Made by a program: the position numbers and the translations under genes. Positions 11,240 to 21,149 of a stretch of 64,000 nucleotides of DNA are shown here, piece after piece. The stretch is from Chelonoidis abingdonii. Lineage: Eukaryota > Chordata > Testudines > Testudinidae. How positions within the stretch are numbered: the first letter of the stretch is position 1; each line of letters begins with the position of its first letter. The stretch lies in the NCBI RefSeq assembly GCF_003597395.2, contig NC_133769.1:174815521-174879520 (forward strand). The letters are read 5' to 3'. A model generated the notes under the pieces. That model did not search any database. It saw only the letters and a program-made list of their open reading frames with translations, and had not been told where the DNA came from.

Positions 11240-11746
11240 ATCTGTACAAGTGGTGTGCAAACTGTGGGGTGTGCAAACTGTGGGATGCGCAAACTGTGGG
11301 ATGTGCCTCCCCCAGGGAGGCATAGAGGAACATTCAGGGGGGCAAACGGCAATCCCCAGTGGCTGGTGCCCGCTACACGGGGCCTGGGCCATCTCCCAAG
11401 GGGAGCAGGGGAAAGGGAGCATCTCCTCCATGCCTAGAGTCACCCCAGCAGGCCACCCAGCCTCTTGATCACCGTGCTGGGTGGATTTCTGCTCCCGGCA
11501 GCCTCCACGCCCAGTGCTAGCTCTGTCCCCAGAGACTGCCACATGCACCTTCTGTCACCCTGAAAACTGGATGGGGGAGGGGCAGAAGGGCAGGTGTTGG
11601 CCCTGCCCTAGTGATGCAGCCTGGCTGCAGAGAAGCATGCTGTTGAGGAAGTCTTGGCTGTACAGTAATGGATGGGGGTATGGACAGATTGCATTAATGA
11701 TAACAGGGAGCAGAACTGGAAAAGCTTGCACACCGTTGATCTATAT
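11240..11746. mobile_element. Probable hAT element with tandem 16-mer at its edge
   Basis: The element is about 11248-11738. The left end (aagtggtgtgcaaact) and inverted right end (caacggtgtgcaagct) resemble each other, and flanks ATCTGTAC/ATCTATAT match at 6 of 8. Directly inside the left end a 16-17-bp unit (gtgtgcaaactgtggg) is repeated three times at about 11252-11302. The rest is GC-rich and non-coding. Confidence 0.55.
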
Positions 11747-11758
11747 AATAATCATGGG

Positions 11759-12003
11759 TGAGTAGACATAGCTGAGCTAGCCTTAATCTAGCTTGATCTC
11801 CACTGATCTAGCTTGCTCGGGTCCTAGAGCAATAAAGCTGTGGCAGTGTGTGTTTCAGCCCAGGCTAGCCCTGTGAGTAATAACCCAGAGTTTCAGGTGG
11901 GCTTGTACAGACCAAGCGTGTGCTGCTGCTGCTTCACTGCTCCAGGACTTGCGTTAGCTTGGGTACGTCAGTAGGAGCTGTGACTGTATTGGAGACATAC
12001 CTA
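11759..12003. mobile_element. Probable foldback element (tagacata ends)
   Basis: The left side has agtagacatagctgagctag and tctagcttgatc. The right side ends ggagacatacctacag, the inverse of a GTATGTCT tip. It resembles the foldback at 2316-2612, but the arms are too diverged to bound exactly. Confidence 0.4.
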
Positions 12004-12328
12004 CAGTGACAATCTTATCTTATTATTATTATTTTTTTTAATGAAAGTGTCCCACACTCCTGATTGTGACAGAAAGCTGAAAAATGTGACCCATATGCAC
12101 ATAAAGGCTACGAAAGCCTATAAGGCAAATTTAAAAGAAACTGAATTTTCTTTAAAAATACCACATTTTAGACCAATCTTACAATTTTTGAACATTTGGG
12201 CTGGCAGTGCTGCAGACCTGTGAAGGCGAGAGAACATGTTTTTAAAACCTCTGTAAAATTGTCTAAACCATTGTTCTGGCAAGTGGTGGTGGTGTAAAAT
12301 GGTGACTCTGAAATACCTGAGAAGCATG

Positions 12329-12925
12329 GGACCTTGTCTATGCACAAGTATTGTACTGCTTTAATTATATTGGGTATAGTTGGAGTAGTTCATCCCCCCT
12401 AGTATGGACTCCCTTATACAGAATGAAGGTGCCTTATGCTGGTGTAGCTTTTTCACGTATGGGAAGGGAAATAAATTATATTGGTATAACTGTGTTCATA
12501 CAAGGCGTTGTACTAGTATATTTGTCAGTAAACAAACAAATAGAATCAGTGATTCCAGTACAAAATTATGTGTAGACCAGTGGTTCCCAAACTTGTTCCG
12601 CCGCTTGTGCAGGGAAAGACCCTGGCAGTCCAGACTGGTTTGTATACCTGCCGCATCCACAGGTTCAGCCGATCGCGGCTTCCACTGGCTGTGGTTAGCT
12701 GCTCCAGGCCAACGGGAGCTGCTGGAAGCAGTGGCAAGTACGTTCCTCAGCCTGCACCACTTCCAGCAGCTCCCATTGGGCTGGAGCGGTGAACTGCAGC
12801 CAGTTGGAGCCGCAATTGGCTGAACCTGCGGACGCGGCAGGTAGACAAACCAGTCTAGACTGCCAGGCTCTTTCCCTGCACAAGCGGCAGAACAAATTTG
12901 GGAACCACTGGTGTAGACCATTGTG
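12329..12925. mobile_element. Harbinger-type MITE split by a hAT element
   Basis: The left end (cttgtctatgcacaagtattgtactg) and the inverted right end (tggtctacacataattttgtactgg) match at GTCTA-CA and TTGTACTG. The right tip is cut by the hAT element at 12578-12910, whose 8-bp duplication GTGTAGAC is part of this tip. The outermost bases and the 3-bp duplication are uncertain. Confidence 0.5.
12570..12918. mobile_element. 333-bp palindromic hAT MITE, perfect 8-bp TSD
   Basis: The element spans 12578-12910. The left end CAGTGGTTCCCAAACTTGTT pairs with the inverted right end CAGTGGTTCCCAAATTTGTT, and the two arms stay complementary for well over 100 bp (for example gtttgtatacctgccgc against gcggcaggtagacaaac, and ggttcagccgatcgc against gcaattggctgaacc). 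The flanks GTGTAGAC at 12570-12577 and 12911-12918 are identical. Reading frames across it are by-products of the palindrome. Confidence 0.93.
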
Positions 12926-13199
12926 TGAAGTGGTGGTGGAGCTGAGCTTGTGGACAGAATACAAATGAGTTGATCAACTGCATTTATTATGCATTTTTAA
13001 TCACATGGATATCACCAATATATACATGGTCTGCACTTATATGTAATTTACAGTACAACACAGATTCATGTGTGTTATCCTAGAATTCCAACTGATGTTT
13101 ATTTATGCATGGAAGGTGGTGCCCAAATCCTGGTGAGTGCCTGTTTCCTCATTTTCCAGTTCATTCTGTATTGACATTTTACCAGCTGCAAAACGTAAA

Positions 13200-13290
13200 G
13201 AGGCCACATTCTCCTCTCATTTATATTGGTTTTACACCGGTGTTACTCCATTGACTTCAGAGGCATTATTCTTGATTTACATTAATGTAT
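13200..13290. repeat. Short foldback with 'ccattgacttca' core
   Basis: The segment ttggttttacaccggtgttactccattgacttcagaggcattattc has the layout of a palindromic repeat class, with a CCATTGACTTCA core seen at other sites in the window. It is diverged and only loosely bounded. Confidence 0.4.
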
Positions 13291-13334
13291 GCAACTGGGA
13301 AATCATTCCTGAAGTGGGAAATCATTCCTGAAAT

Positions 13335-13565
13335 GGGAGAAAGGATTGGGAGACTCAGGTGCAAGTCCCTGCTTCACCACCAACTTCCTGTGTGAGCTTG
13401 GTCAAGTTGCTTAGTCTCTCTGTTCTTCAGTTCCCCCTCTGGAAAATAGGGATAACAGCACTTCTCTTCCTCATAAGGATATTGTGAGGGTAAACACACT
13501 AAAGATTGTGAAGTGCTCAGATACTATGGTAATGGAGGCCAGATGAGCACCTAAAATAGACAGGT
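13335..13565 (+). mobile_element. MIR-like SINE
   Basis: Same segment order as at 8105: gactcaggtgcaagtccctgc, gagcttggtcaagttgctta, gttcttcagttcc, aaatagggataacagcac, ctcataaggatattgtgaggg and ttgtgaagtgctcagatac. This copy is slightly more complete at its 5' side. Confidence 0.82.
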
Positions 13566-13569
13566 AGAA

Positions 13570-14730
13570 AGAAATATGCTGCAAAGGGAAGGCACGTGGA
13601 TTTGTGGCTTATGTCTAAAAGAAAGGTACTGTGTTATGAATACACACCTATATTAAATAAAAACACTCAGTGACTTGTTTTTCTGTCCTTTCTTGTTTAG
13701 TAAGCTATCTCATCAAACAAATTGGATGATGTTATCCTTGGTCTGTTGACAACTGCTGGCTGACAGTATTCTCACCAACAACGTAATTTCCTCCTGTTGA
13801 ATAAATGGATCCTATAGTGGGCCGAATGATTTATTTCTACTATAGAAAGTTTATTTGCACGGTGTACAAAATAACAAGATTTATTTGCAGAGTTGGAGTC
13901 CCTCAGGTATAGTATAAATATAATTACAAGAACATATAAATATATTTATACTATGCCAGTGTGCCTTTGGCAGCACAAATTTTGTTTCCCAGAGTGTGAA
14001 AATAAATGTTTTAGAACAGATATAAATCATTTATTTCCATTGTTAATTCAGCAGTTGAAAATATGTAAGTTATTGTCCCAAAGGACAATCGATCAGTAGG
14101 GATTGGCATCCTAGTGGAACACTAATATAACCCCTCTCACATGATATATTTGGGGTGTTATTATCCCACTAGAGATGTTGAGATAGTTATAATCCCACTA
14201 GAGAAGTTGACAGCACAAAGTGGTGAGTGAAACATCCTTCTTAAAACTCAATCTATCCTAGTTTTTAAAGAATTGGATGTATATCCTGGGCTTTGAAAAT
14301 AAGAATTCTTGTGTTCAAGGGCTCTGTTTGAAGGATGTTCTCTTCTTTTTGCCAGCCCTTGGAATGAATGTATGTTACCTCATTTTTGCATTGTGCTAGT
14401 TGTGCATTGAGAATATTTCCTGATGCAACATGGTGAGGACTGAAAATAGTTGTTGCACCATCACCATTTTAATTTTCTTTCACATACAAATACCTAACCC
14501 AAGGGTCTGGTTGAAGAGATTTATTTCCCTGTGTGTTTTTCCTGATACGTGGTAGGCTTTTACATAAGTAAAGTGCAAACATTGACTGGAGACACTGAAG
14601 GTACCAGTGTCATGGCAAGACTCCTATAAATGGATCAGTAATTTTTAAGTTTACAGTAATAACTAGTGGTTGTCTAACTAGTTCTTGTAAAATAAGAGCT
14701 AATACAAACTAGGTACAATTTAAATGGAAC
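13570..14730. other. Unassigned AT-rich DNA
   Basis: No gene or bounded element recognised. Near 14148-14205 the phrase cccactagagatgttga recurs, a small local duplication (ggtgttattatcccactagag / gttataatcccactagag). Confidence 0.4.
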
Positions 14731-14734
14731 CATC

Positions 14735-15015
14735 TTTTTGGACAGCCTGTGTGATCTGATGGCTAAAATGCTGGACTGGGCATCAAGAAACCTGATATCT
14801 ACTCCCAGCTTTGCCAGTGACTTTGAGCAAGTCACTTCGTCTCCCTGTGTGACTGTTTCCCTGGCACCCTATATCAGTTTTGTCTAATTAGACTGTCATT
14901 TCTTTGGGGCAAGGACTTTTTCTTAATATATGTTTAGACAGAGTCTACTATGATGGGGCTTTGGTCTTAATTGGGGCCTCTATAGCTGTAGTACAAATGA
15001 TAGATTGACTGGTTG
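14735..15015 (+). mobile_element. tRNA-related SINE with sauropsid-type tail
   Basis: Segments in order: gctaaaatgctggactgggcatcaag, a tRNA-like 5' region with atgggttcgaat-like decay; gactttgagcaagtcactt; then gactgtcatttctttggggcaagg and a tail (gtttagacagagtctactatgatgggg). The tail matches the antisense fragment at 21072-21145. Confidence 0.7.
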
Positions 15016-15028
15016 ATTTATAGCAGGG

Positions 15029-15731
15029 TGTCACGGACTCACAGATCGTGCCCACACTTGGCCCTGTGCGGTCCGTGGGGGGTGCCCCTTTCAGTGAGAC
15101 AGCCCTTCTCAGGGGTCCACTCTCTCTCGGGGTCAGGCCCCTCCACCTCCTGGAGCCGCACCTCTCTGAGCCTTGCACGTCGTCTCTGCCGTGGCCCCCT
15201 CCGGAGTCACGCACTCTGACCTCGGGCCCTTCACCCCCAAAGGCTAATGCAACCCTGTCTCTAAGACCATAGTGACTCCAGTCCGCATATAAACGGAGGG
15301 TTTATTGAGAGTTGACACAAGCACAGAAACTCTCAGGGCTACTGGCCTGCCTACAATACAGACATCCCAGTCTCATGCACCAGGTGGAATCTGCCTCTTC
15401 CCTCGCCACCAGCCCCTGTTCCGTGTCTCTGATATCTGGCTCAAGCCCCGCCTCAGTCCATTTTTCTCTAGTTAACAGGTGAACAGGAAGGCCTATCCCT
15501 TTCCTCGCAGCTCTCTCTGGACTGGAACCGGGTCGGTCACTGTGCCTATCCGCACCATTGTCTCCCCTTGTCCAACCGGCTGGTCTCCTGCTGGTCCTGA
15601 GTCTCTCTCGGTCTCTTACAACAAACTCCCTCTCCTACTCGTAAACAGTACACTCAGGTACATTGAGTCACCCCCTGTGCATGCAAACCCTGAAAGACAG
15701 AAAACCCAAGAACAACCCCACTGTCGTCACA
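15029..15731 (-). mobile_element. Probable solo LTR, 5-bp TSD caggg
   Basis: The segment begins TGTCACGGACTC and ends GTCGTCACA, giving TG...CA ends with weak inverted similarity. It is flanked by CAGGG at 15024-15028 and 15732-15736. A minus-strand AATAAA (15301-15306) suggests that the LTR reads leftward. It is 703 bp, has no adjoining gag or pol, and is read as a solo LTR of an LTR retroelement. Family unknown to me. Confidence 0.72.
15301..15306 (-). promoter_or_regulatory. Possible LTR polyadenylation signal AATAAA
   Basis: TTTATT on the plus strand, i.e. AATAAA reading leftward, lies within the 703-bp LTR. It is the only strong sign of orientation in that element. Confidence 0.4.
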
Positions 15732-16211
15732 CAGGGTCGGCAACTCTATGGCATGCTGAAAAGCAGCCGCACGATTTTTAATGTCCGCTGTTGCTGCGAG
15801 GCTGCTCAGTCCCGTGCCGAACCCATCAGCCCGCTGCCACCCGGCAGCGCGCTCATGTGCCACTAAAAATGCTGCCCGACAGCCGCTTTTCTCCCCCTCT
15901 CTACTGTCTCGTCTGGTGGGCAGGGACGAAAGCATTTGTCGCGTGCTGCGTATGGGCAACTGCTAGCAAGCAGGCTTCCTCCCTCCTCGTTCCCCAGCAT
16001 AGCTGATCGAGTCCCCTCCTCTCCCTCCTGCTGCTGATGGCCTTGTGAGGGAGGGAAGAAATCAGCTCAAGCCGCTCATTGCAGACCCAGTAGAGACGGA
16101 AGACGGAAAGGAGGGTGCTTGAGAGGGGTGAGACGGCGACCTCCGCACCCTTCTGCCATGAGCCACCTCAGGGCAGGGCTAGGACAATCCTTGATTCCCT
16201 CACGCCCTCTG

Positions 16212-16410
16212 CTGACCCCTGCACCCCCCTTGCACCCCAGCCCCCTGCATGCCCCCTATGACCCGATCCCTGATTCCTGCACCCTCCACACATACCCAGC
16301 CCCGCCACACCCCATGCCCTGACTCTTGCACTCCCCACACCCCCGGCCCTGACTCCTGCACTCCCCACACATACCCAGCCCCCCCATACTCCATGCCCTG
16401 ACTCTTGCAC
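16212..16410. repeat. Tandem C-rich repeat, period about 79 bp
   Basis: The unit containing catacccagcc (16291 and 16370), ccctgactcttgca and ctccccacac is repeated about two and a half times. The same units occur at 57925-58045 in the sister hAT element, so the array predates the spread of both copies. Confidence 0.65.
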
Positions 16411-16786
16411 CCCCTACCCTGAGCACAAAATGGGAGCTCCTGCACTCCCACTCCCCACATTCCCACCTGCACCCCTTACACCAAATGGGAGCTGCCCAGG
16501 TAAGCGCTCCACATCCAAACCTTCTGCCCCAACCCTGAGCCCCCTCCGTCATTCTAGCTCCTGACCAGACCCTGCACTACAACCCCCAGCCTGCTCCTTC
16601 ACCCCTAGCCCTGTGCTCAGTGCACTCCCACCCTCAGCTCAGTGCAGAAAGGAAGAGAACGGGCTAAAACTAGGGTAGGTACCCACTCTATGTGAACAGG
16701 GCCGGGACCCCAGGCTGGCAGCAGGCTGAGCGGGGCCGGTGGCTGGGACCCCAAGTGGCAAGGGGTTGCCAACACCTGATTTACAA

Positions 16787-18285
16787 GGTTTGAGGTCAGA
16801 AGGGACCACTGTGATCATCTAGACTCACTTCCTATATAACACAGGCCATAGTACTTTTCTGAATTAATTCCTGCTTCAAGTCCAATAGCTGCGGTTGAAC
16901 TAGAACATATCTTTAAGAAAACCATCCAATTTTTGTTTAAATGTTTACTGTGATGGAGAATCCATTACAACTCTTGGTAAATTGTCCTCACTGTTAAAAA
17001 ATTGTGCCTTATCTTTAGTCTGAATTTTTGTAGCTACAATTTCCAGCTATTGGATTTTGTTAGCTCTTTGTCTGCCAGATTAAAGAACATGCTAGTATCA
17101 AATTTCTGGTGTAGACATTTATAGACTGTTATCAAATCACCCCTTAACTTTGTCTGTGATAACTGAAATAGGTTGACCTTCTTGAGTCTAACTATAAGAC
17201 ATGTTTTTAAATCCTTTTACAGTTTTTGCAAGTTTTCTCTGAATTCTTTCCAGTTTTCAACATCTTTCTTGAATTGTGGTCACCAGAACTGGAAACAGTG
17301 TTCCAGTAGCAGTTTCACCAGTGCCAAATACAGAGGTAATATAACCTCCCTACTCCTACTAGATGTCCCCCTGTTTATACAACCAGTGATTACATTAGCC
17401 CTTTGCCACAATGTTGCACTGGGAGCTCATGTTCAGCTGATTGTCTCTGGTAACTCTCAAGTCTTTTTTCAGAGTCAACGCTTCCCAAGATAGAGTCCTC
17501 CATCCCATGAGCATGACCTACATTCTTTGTTTGCAGATATATGACCCAACACTTGTCCATATTGAAATGTATATTATTTGCTTGCGTCCAGCTTATCAAA
17601 CAATCCAGATCACTCTGCATCAGTGGACCTCTCCTCTTAATTATTTACTATTCCCTCAGTCTTTCTGTCCTCTGATTACTTTATCACTGATGATTTAATG
17701 TTTACTTCTAGGTCATTGATAAAAATATTAAATAGCGTAAGGACAGGAACCAGTTCCTGCAGGACCCAACTAGAAACATGCTTGCCCAGTGATGATGGTT
17801 CTCTGTTGACAATTACTTTTTCAGACCTATCAGTTAGTCAATTTTAATATGGTCATGATGATTTTTTTTGGTCATTCTACTTTCTTAATCAAAATACCAT
17901 CAGAAGTCTATTCCATCAACTCTGTCAGGGCCAGCTTTAGGCCGATTCGCCCAATTCCCTGGAATCGGGCCCCGCACCTAAGAGGGCCCCGCGACGGTGC
18001 CTTTTTAATTTTTACTCACCGGCAGCTCTCCGAGGGTTCTTTGGCAGCATTTCAGCGGCGGGCCCTTCACTCGCTGCAGGTCTCCAGCAGCATTTCCGTG
18101 GTGGGTCTTTGAGTGCTGCCGAAGACCTGGAGCCAGTGAAGGACTAGCTGCCAAAGTGCCACCAAAGGCCCGGAGAGCCGCCGGGTGAGTACTAATCGGG
18201 CCCCACTCTTGCTAAAGCCGGCCCTGAACTCTGTTACCTTTATTAACCAAACTTATCTTTATCAGCAAGACTAATAATAATACAT
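16787..18285 (-). mobile_element. Antisense CR1 LINE 3' part (old subfamily)
   Basis: The 3' end lies at 16787 (aggtttgaggtcagaaggga, the inverse of a CR1 terminus) and sequence runs leftward on the minus strand. Familiar CR1 antisense phrases include atcaccccttaac, ccagaactggaaacagtgttcca, acttgtccatattgaa and gtcattgataaaaatatt. A minus-strand frame at 17390-17620 shows DLDCLISWTQANNIHFNMDK, a CR1-type ORF2 segment just after the reverse-transcriptase core. The copy is strongly decayed and carries the hAT insertion at 17926-18226. Confidence 0.82.
17918..18234. mobile_element. 301-bp hAT element in CR1, perfect 8-bp TSD
   Basis: The element spans 17926-18226. The left end CAGGGCCAGCTTTAGG and inverted right end CAGGGCCGGCTTTAGC form the inverted repeat. 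AACTCTGT flanks it at 17918-17925 and 18227-18234 without mismatch. The GC-rich interior resembles 5705-5935 in one phrase (gtgcctttttaatttttactcac against cacctttttaatttttacactcac), so the two families share an interior. Confidence 0.93.
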
Positions 18286-18355
18286 TTTGTGGTTCAGAAA
18301 TGTGTAGGTAACTTTTTCACTATTATTTTGTTGTTTTCATGAATTTTTGCCAAGA

Positions 18356-18473
18356 CTATGCAGTTTGTGCAGGCCACTACCAAAAAGGGCATGCAATTAA
18401 CTATACATTAGTCAAACTCCAGAACAGACCAAGCATATCTATTTTTATTCAATGGTCTGCACAAACTTCATAG
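18356..18473. repeat. Small inverted repeat (ctatgaagtttgtgcag arms)
   Basis: ctatgcagtttgtgcag at 18356-18372 is complementary to ctgcacaaacttcatag near 18457-18473, with one mismatch. The loop is about 85 bp. It could be a MITE remnant; no duplicated flank was found. Confidence 0.4.
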
Positions 18474-18693
18474 GTTGAGGTAAAAAGGAAAGTGACAGAA
18501 GAAAATGAAAGGGACCTTTACCCACTTTGACACACCACATGTATCCACTGGTTTTTGCACTGAATAGCTCTGGATAAAGTTAGAGGTGGAAGTGCTAAAA
18601 ATAATCCCTGTATTTTGCAAAGTTTTTACATGTGAAAGTTGCCTGAGAACTACTTCTCATGAGATTTCTAGTACCTCCAGAATTTGATAGCGA

Positions 18694-19187
18694 TACAGAT
18701 GCTCCCCGACTTACGCAATTGTTCCGTTCCAGAAAGCCTTGCGTAACCCAAATTTTATGTAAGTCGAAAATGTATATTGTGCAACATAAAAATCAATAAT
18801 AACAAAAATATTGCATTTACCTTAATCCTTTTGCTATCCTGGCACACTGAAGGCTGCATTTTGGTGGTGAATGACAATGGGCTTAATGTGTAGATGAGCA
18901 AGGAGAGGAGGAGACAGGCATAATTTGAATGAAATAATAGGGTGAAATAACAGAAATACAGTATCACTGAAATAACATGAAACTGAAAGGCTGTGAGAGC
19001 GCGAAGCCTTCCCTTACAGGAGATGCTACTGCTGTATTCCTCTGCACACCACACTACAGTACTTTGCATTCCTGTACACTACACAATATTTTCCGCAACT
19101 CAAAAATTTTATTTATGCCTCATGGAACTTTTTGCGTAAGGTCAAATTTCATAAGTTGGGTCTTGTGTAACCCGGACAGCATCTGTA
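18694..19187. mobile_element. 490-bp TA-flanked MITE (Tc1/mariner-like)
   Basis: The element is 18696-19185 between TA dinucleotides. The left end CAGATGCTCCCCGACTTACG and inverted right end CAGATGCTGTCCGGGTTACA match for about 12 of the first 14 bases and on to ttacgcaa/ttacacaa. A TA duplication with these ends suggests a mariner-type family. The interior is AT-rich and non-coding. Confidence 0.75.
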
Positions 19188-19199
19188 AATGCACTGAAG

Positions 19200-20760
19200 A
19201 GGTTCAGGAAGTGTTTGTAAGTTGCTGAATGAATGGGCTGACTCAAAACTCCAAACCTTTGGAGAATTACTAATAAGTAAAATGCTTCAACATGAAGACT
19301 TCCTAATGTACATGTATAGAAAGATACTGATCTGGAACTTATCCTTTTAACCGTTCAATTATTGATTATTTGTGGCACAACAAGATACTCTCCTTTTTTG
19401 GTAACTGAATGTTTAATTTTGGTCTGTCAAGGTTTGCTTGCATTCTTATTTATTTTTCTTATTTCCTATGTACAATACTTGCCAAGATTAAAGAAGGGGG
19501 TTACAGATGGAGAAATGAATGTGATATAGCATTAACTGATTAGTTTTTTTTTATCTTCACATGAAATAATGTAGAGAAAATAGAAGTAATTCACATATCT
19601 TCTAAACAATTAGGGTGGTACTTAACAAGCTCAGCAACTTTGAAAATCCTACCCTTAAGGCTAGATTCATCCTTGGTGTAAGCTACTAAAGTCAATGGAA
19701 TTATACCAAGATAAATCTTATCCCAGAAGATGCTAGTGGTTTATGTGCAGTGTTTTAGAAATGAACACAGTTCTTGTTCTAGTGTGATTGTTTGCCACTG
19801 TGTATGTGGTGACTATATTCAGAATGGTGTCAAAGATTTTCCTCTCTGGCCAGCAAGACAAGTGTTCCAGCAAATGGCTGAACAACTGATTCCAGCTTGG
19901 TATGCAAAGATATATAGAGATACAAGGGGGTGCTGTGAGCTACTGCTGGTAAGCTTTGATTAGGGTTCTTGTAGTCTTTAAGTGCACAGAACATTTTATC
20001 TTCAGTGGATGTTTTCTTTGTTACAGGCTGCAGATTTTGCTTCTTCGTTATAAACTAATGAATGTGGCGTGAATTTGCACCTTACACTGTGTCCTGAAGG
20101 CTATAGAGACTTTCACTTTCAGCTATAGGGTAGCTTCCTATTAGAGGTAGGCAAAAAAGTTTGGATCAAATAAGGAACTGACCTGAACCATAACCCATTC
20201 ATCAAGCTGAATCTTTAAAGCAGTCTGAAAATGTTTGGTTATGATAATTATTTTGCTTATTTTTGCATGTCCTAGTTTTGGCTCAACATTGAAGTACCAT
20301 TCCTGCACTGTGAAGACTTAGGAATGGATCATGGGTCTCTTTAAAAAGCTGTACTGCTGCCAGTTCTACCTGACTTAATTACGCACTTGCCCACCATTTG
20401 ATTTTCTGCATTGAAATAGTGTGCAGCAAATTGTTTTGCCAATGTGGCCACTTCCATCAGAAAACAAAGAGCCTAGTCTGCAAACTTCAGGGCCTAAATT
20501 GGGATCTCCAGTTTCAAAATCGGGATTTAAATTGGCATTTTGGCTTGCAAATACTTGTTTTGGGGTACCAGAATTATAAATGGTCACATTTGGAACTAGA
20601 TACTGTAACTCAGGTACCAGCTTGAAACTGGGGCCACACAGTCAGTGGATGTGATTTTAATTTTCAATGACTTGTCGTTCACTTGTTTTGTTTGTCTGGA
20701 CATAAACTATATCATTGTCTTCAATTGGTATAAATGTGGAAATAACAACTTTTATTCAGA
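19200..20760. other. Unassigned AT-rich DNA
   Basis: No gene found. A short foldback-like piece containing gtcaatggaattatacc lies near 19660-19730. Confidence 0.4.
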
Positions 20761-20762
20761 GA

Positions 20763-20962
20763 AGCCCAGATTCAGGAAAGCATCGAAGTATATGCTTAAG
20801 TCCATCCCTGTTCAAGCCAGCGCTTAATTCTGTCCTTAAAGTTAAGGACATGCTGAAATTCCATTGACTTCAGTAACTGCAGTGCGACTTGAGCACTTAC
20901 TTAAAGTTAAGCATACGCTTAAGTGTTCTAAATAGGGGTGCTTTTCTGAATCAGGGCCCTAA
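20763..20962. mobile_element. Foldback MITE with 'gattcagg' ends
   Basis: The left end cccagattcaggaaagc and inverted right end ccctgattcagaaaagc pair closely. Inner arms carry tatgcttaag / cttaagcgtatgc and gttaaggacatgctg / acttaaagttaagcat. The centre is ccattgacttca. This is a clear palindromic element of about 200 bp; target duplication not resolved. Confidence 0.65.
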
Positions 20963-21071
20963 TGTACATTTTAATCTGCTATATAAACAATGGGGAAAAT
21001 TGTCAGCTGGTGTAAATGGATTAAATCTATTGATGGCAGCATATTGTTATTTTGATTATTTATTTGCATTA

Positions 21072-21145
21072 CCATAGAGCCTGGGAGCCCTAGTTGTGGA
21101 CCAGGACCCCATTGTGCTAGGCACTGTACAAACACAAGAGTTGTG
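21072..21145 (-). mobile_element. SINE tail fragment, antisense
   Basis: gaccaggaccccattgtgct followed by aggcactgtacaaacacaag is the inverse of the tail seen in the SINE at 14735-15015. Only the 3' part is present. Confidence 0.6.
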
Positions 21146-21149
21146 CCCA

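Larger units (their letters stand above)
15016..16786. mobile_element. hAT element split at its first 5 bp by an LTR
   Basis: The left tip is CAGGG at 15024-15028, continuing after the LTR as CAGGGTCGGCAAC from 15732. The inverted right tip is CAGGTGTTGGCAACC, ending at 16778. Outer flanks ATTTATAG (15016-15023) and ATTTACAA (16779-16786) match at 6 of 8. The interior is GC-rich and parallels the element at 57408-58791, for example the shared caccaaatgggagctgcc and ggtaagcgctccaca stretches. There is no coding potential. Confidence 0.78.

Noticed and set aside
10868..11325. Plus-strand frames of 78 and 84 codons considered as exons
   Set aside because: No domain, no convincing splice signals, and one runs into the tandem 16-mer of a hAT element.
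12404..12964. Overlapping frames of 60-140 codons on both strands
   Set aside because: They mirror each other because the 333-bp hAT element is a palindrome; not genes.
8105..14930. SINE copies considered as tRNA genes
   Set aside because: The tRNA-like parts are decayed, cannot form a cloverleaf by eye, and are followed by MIR core and tail sequence.
15479..16552. Overlapping 60-106-codon frames
   Set aside because: They fall in an LTR and in a C-rich hAT element; no domain recognised and no splice context.
20763..20962. Palindrome considered as a microRNA precursor
   Set aside because: Arms and the gattcagg ends fit a dispersed MITE, and similar foldbacks recur in the window; nothing indicates processing.
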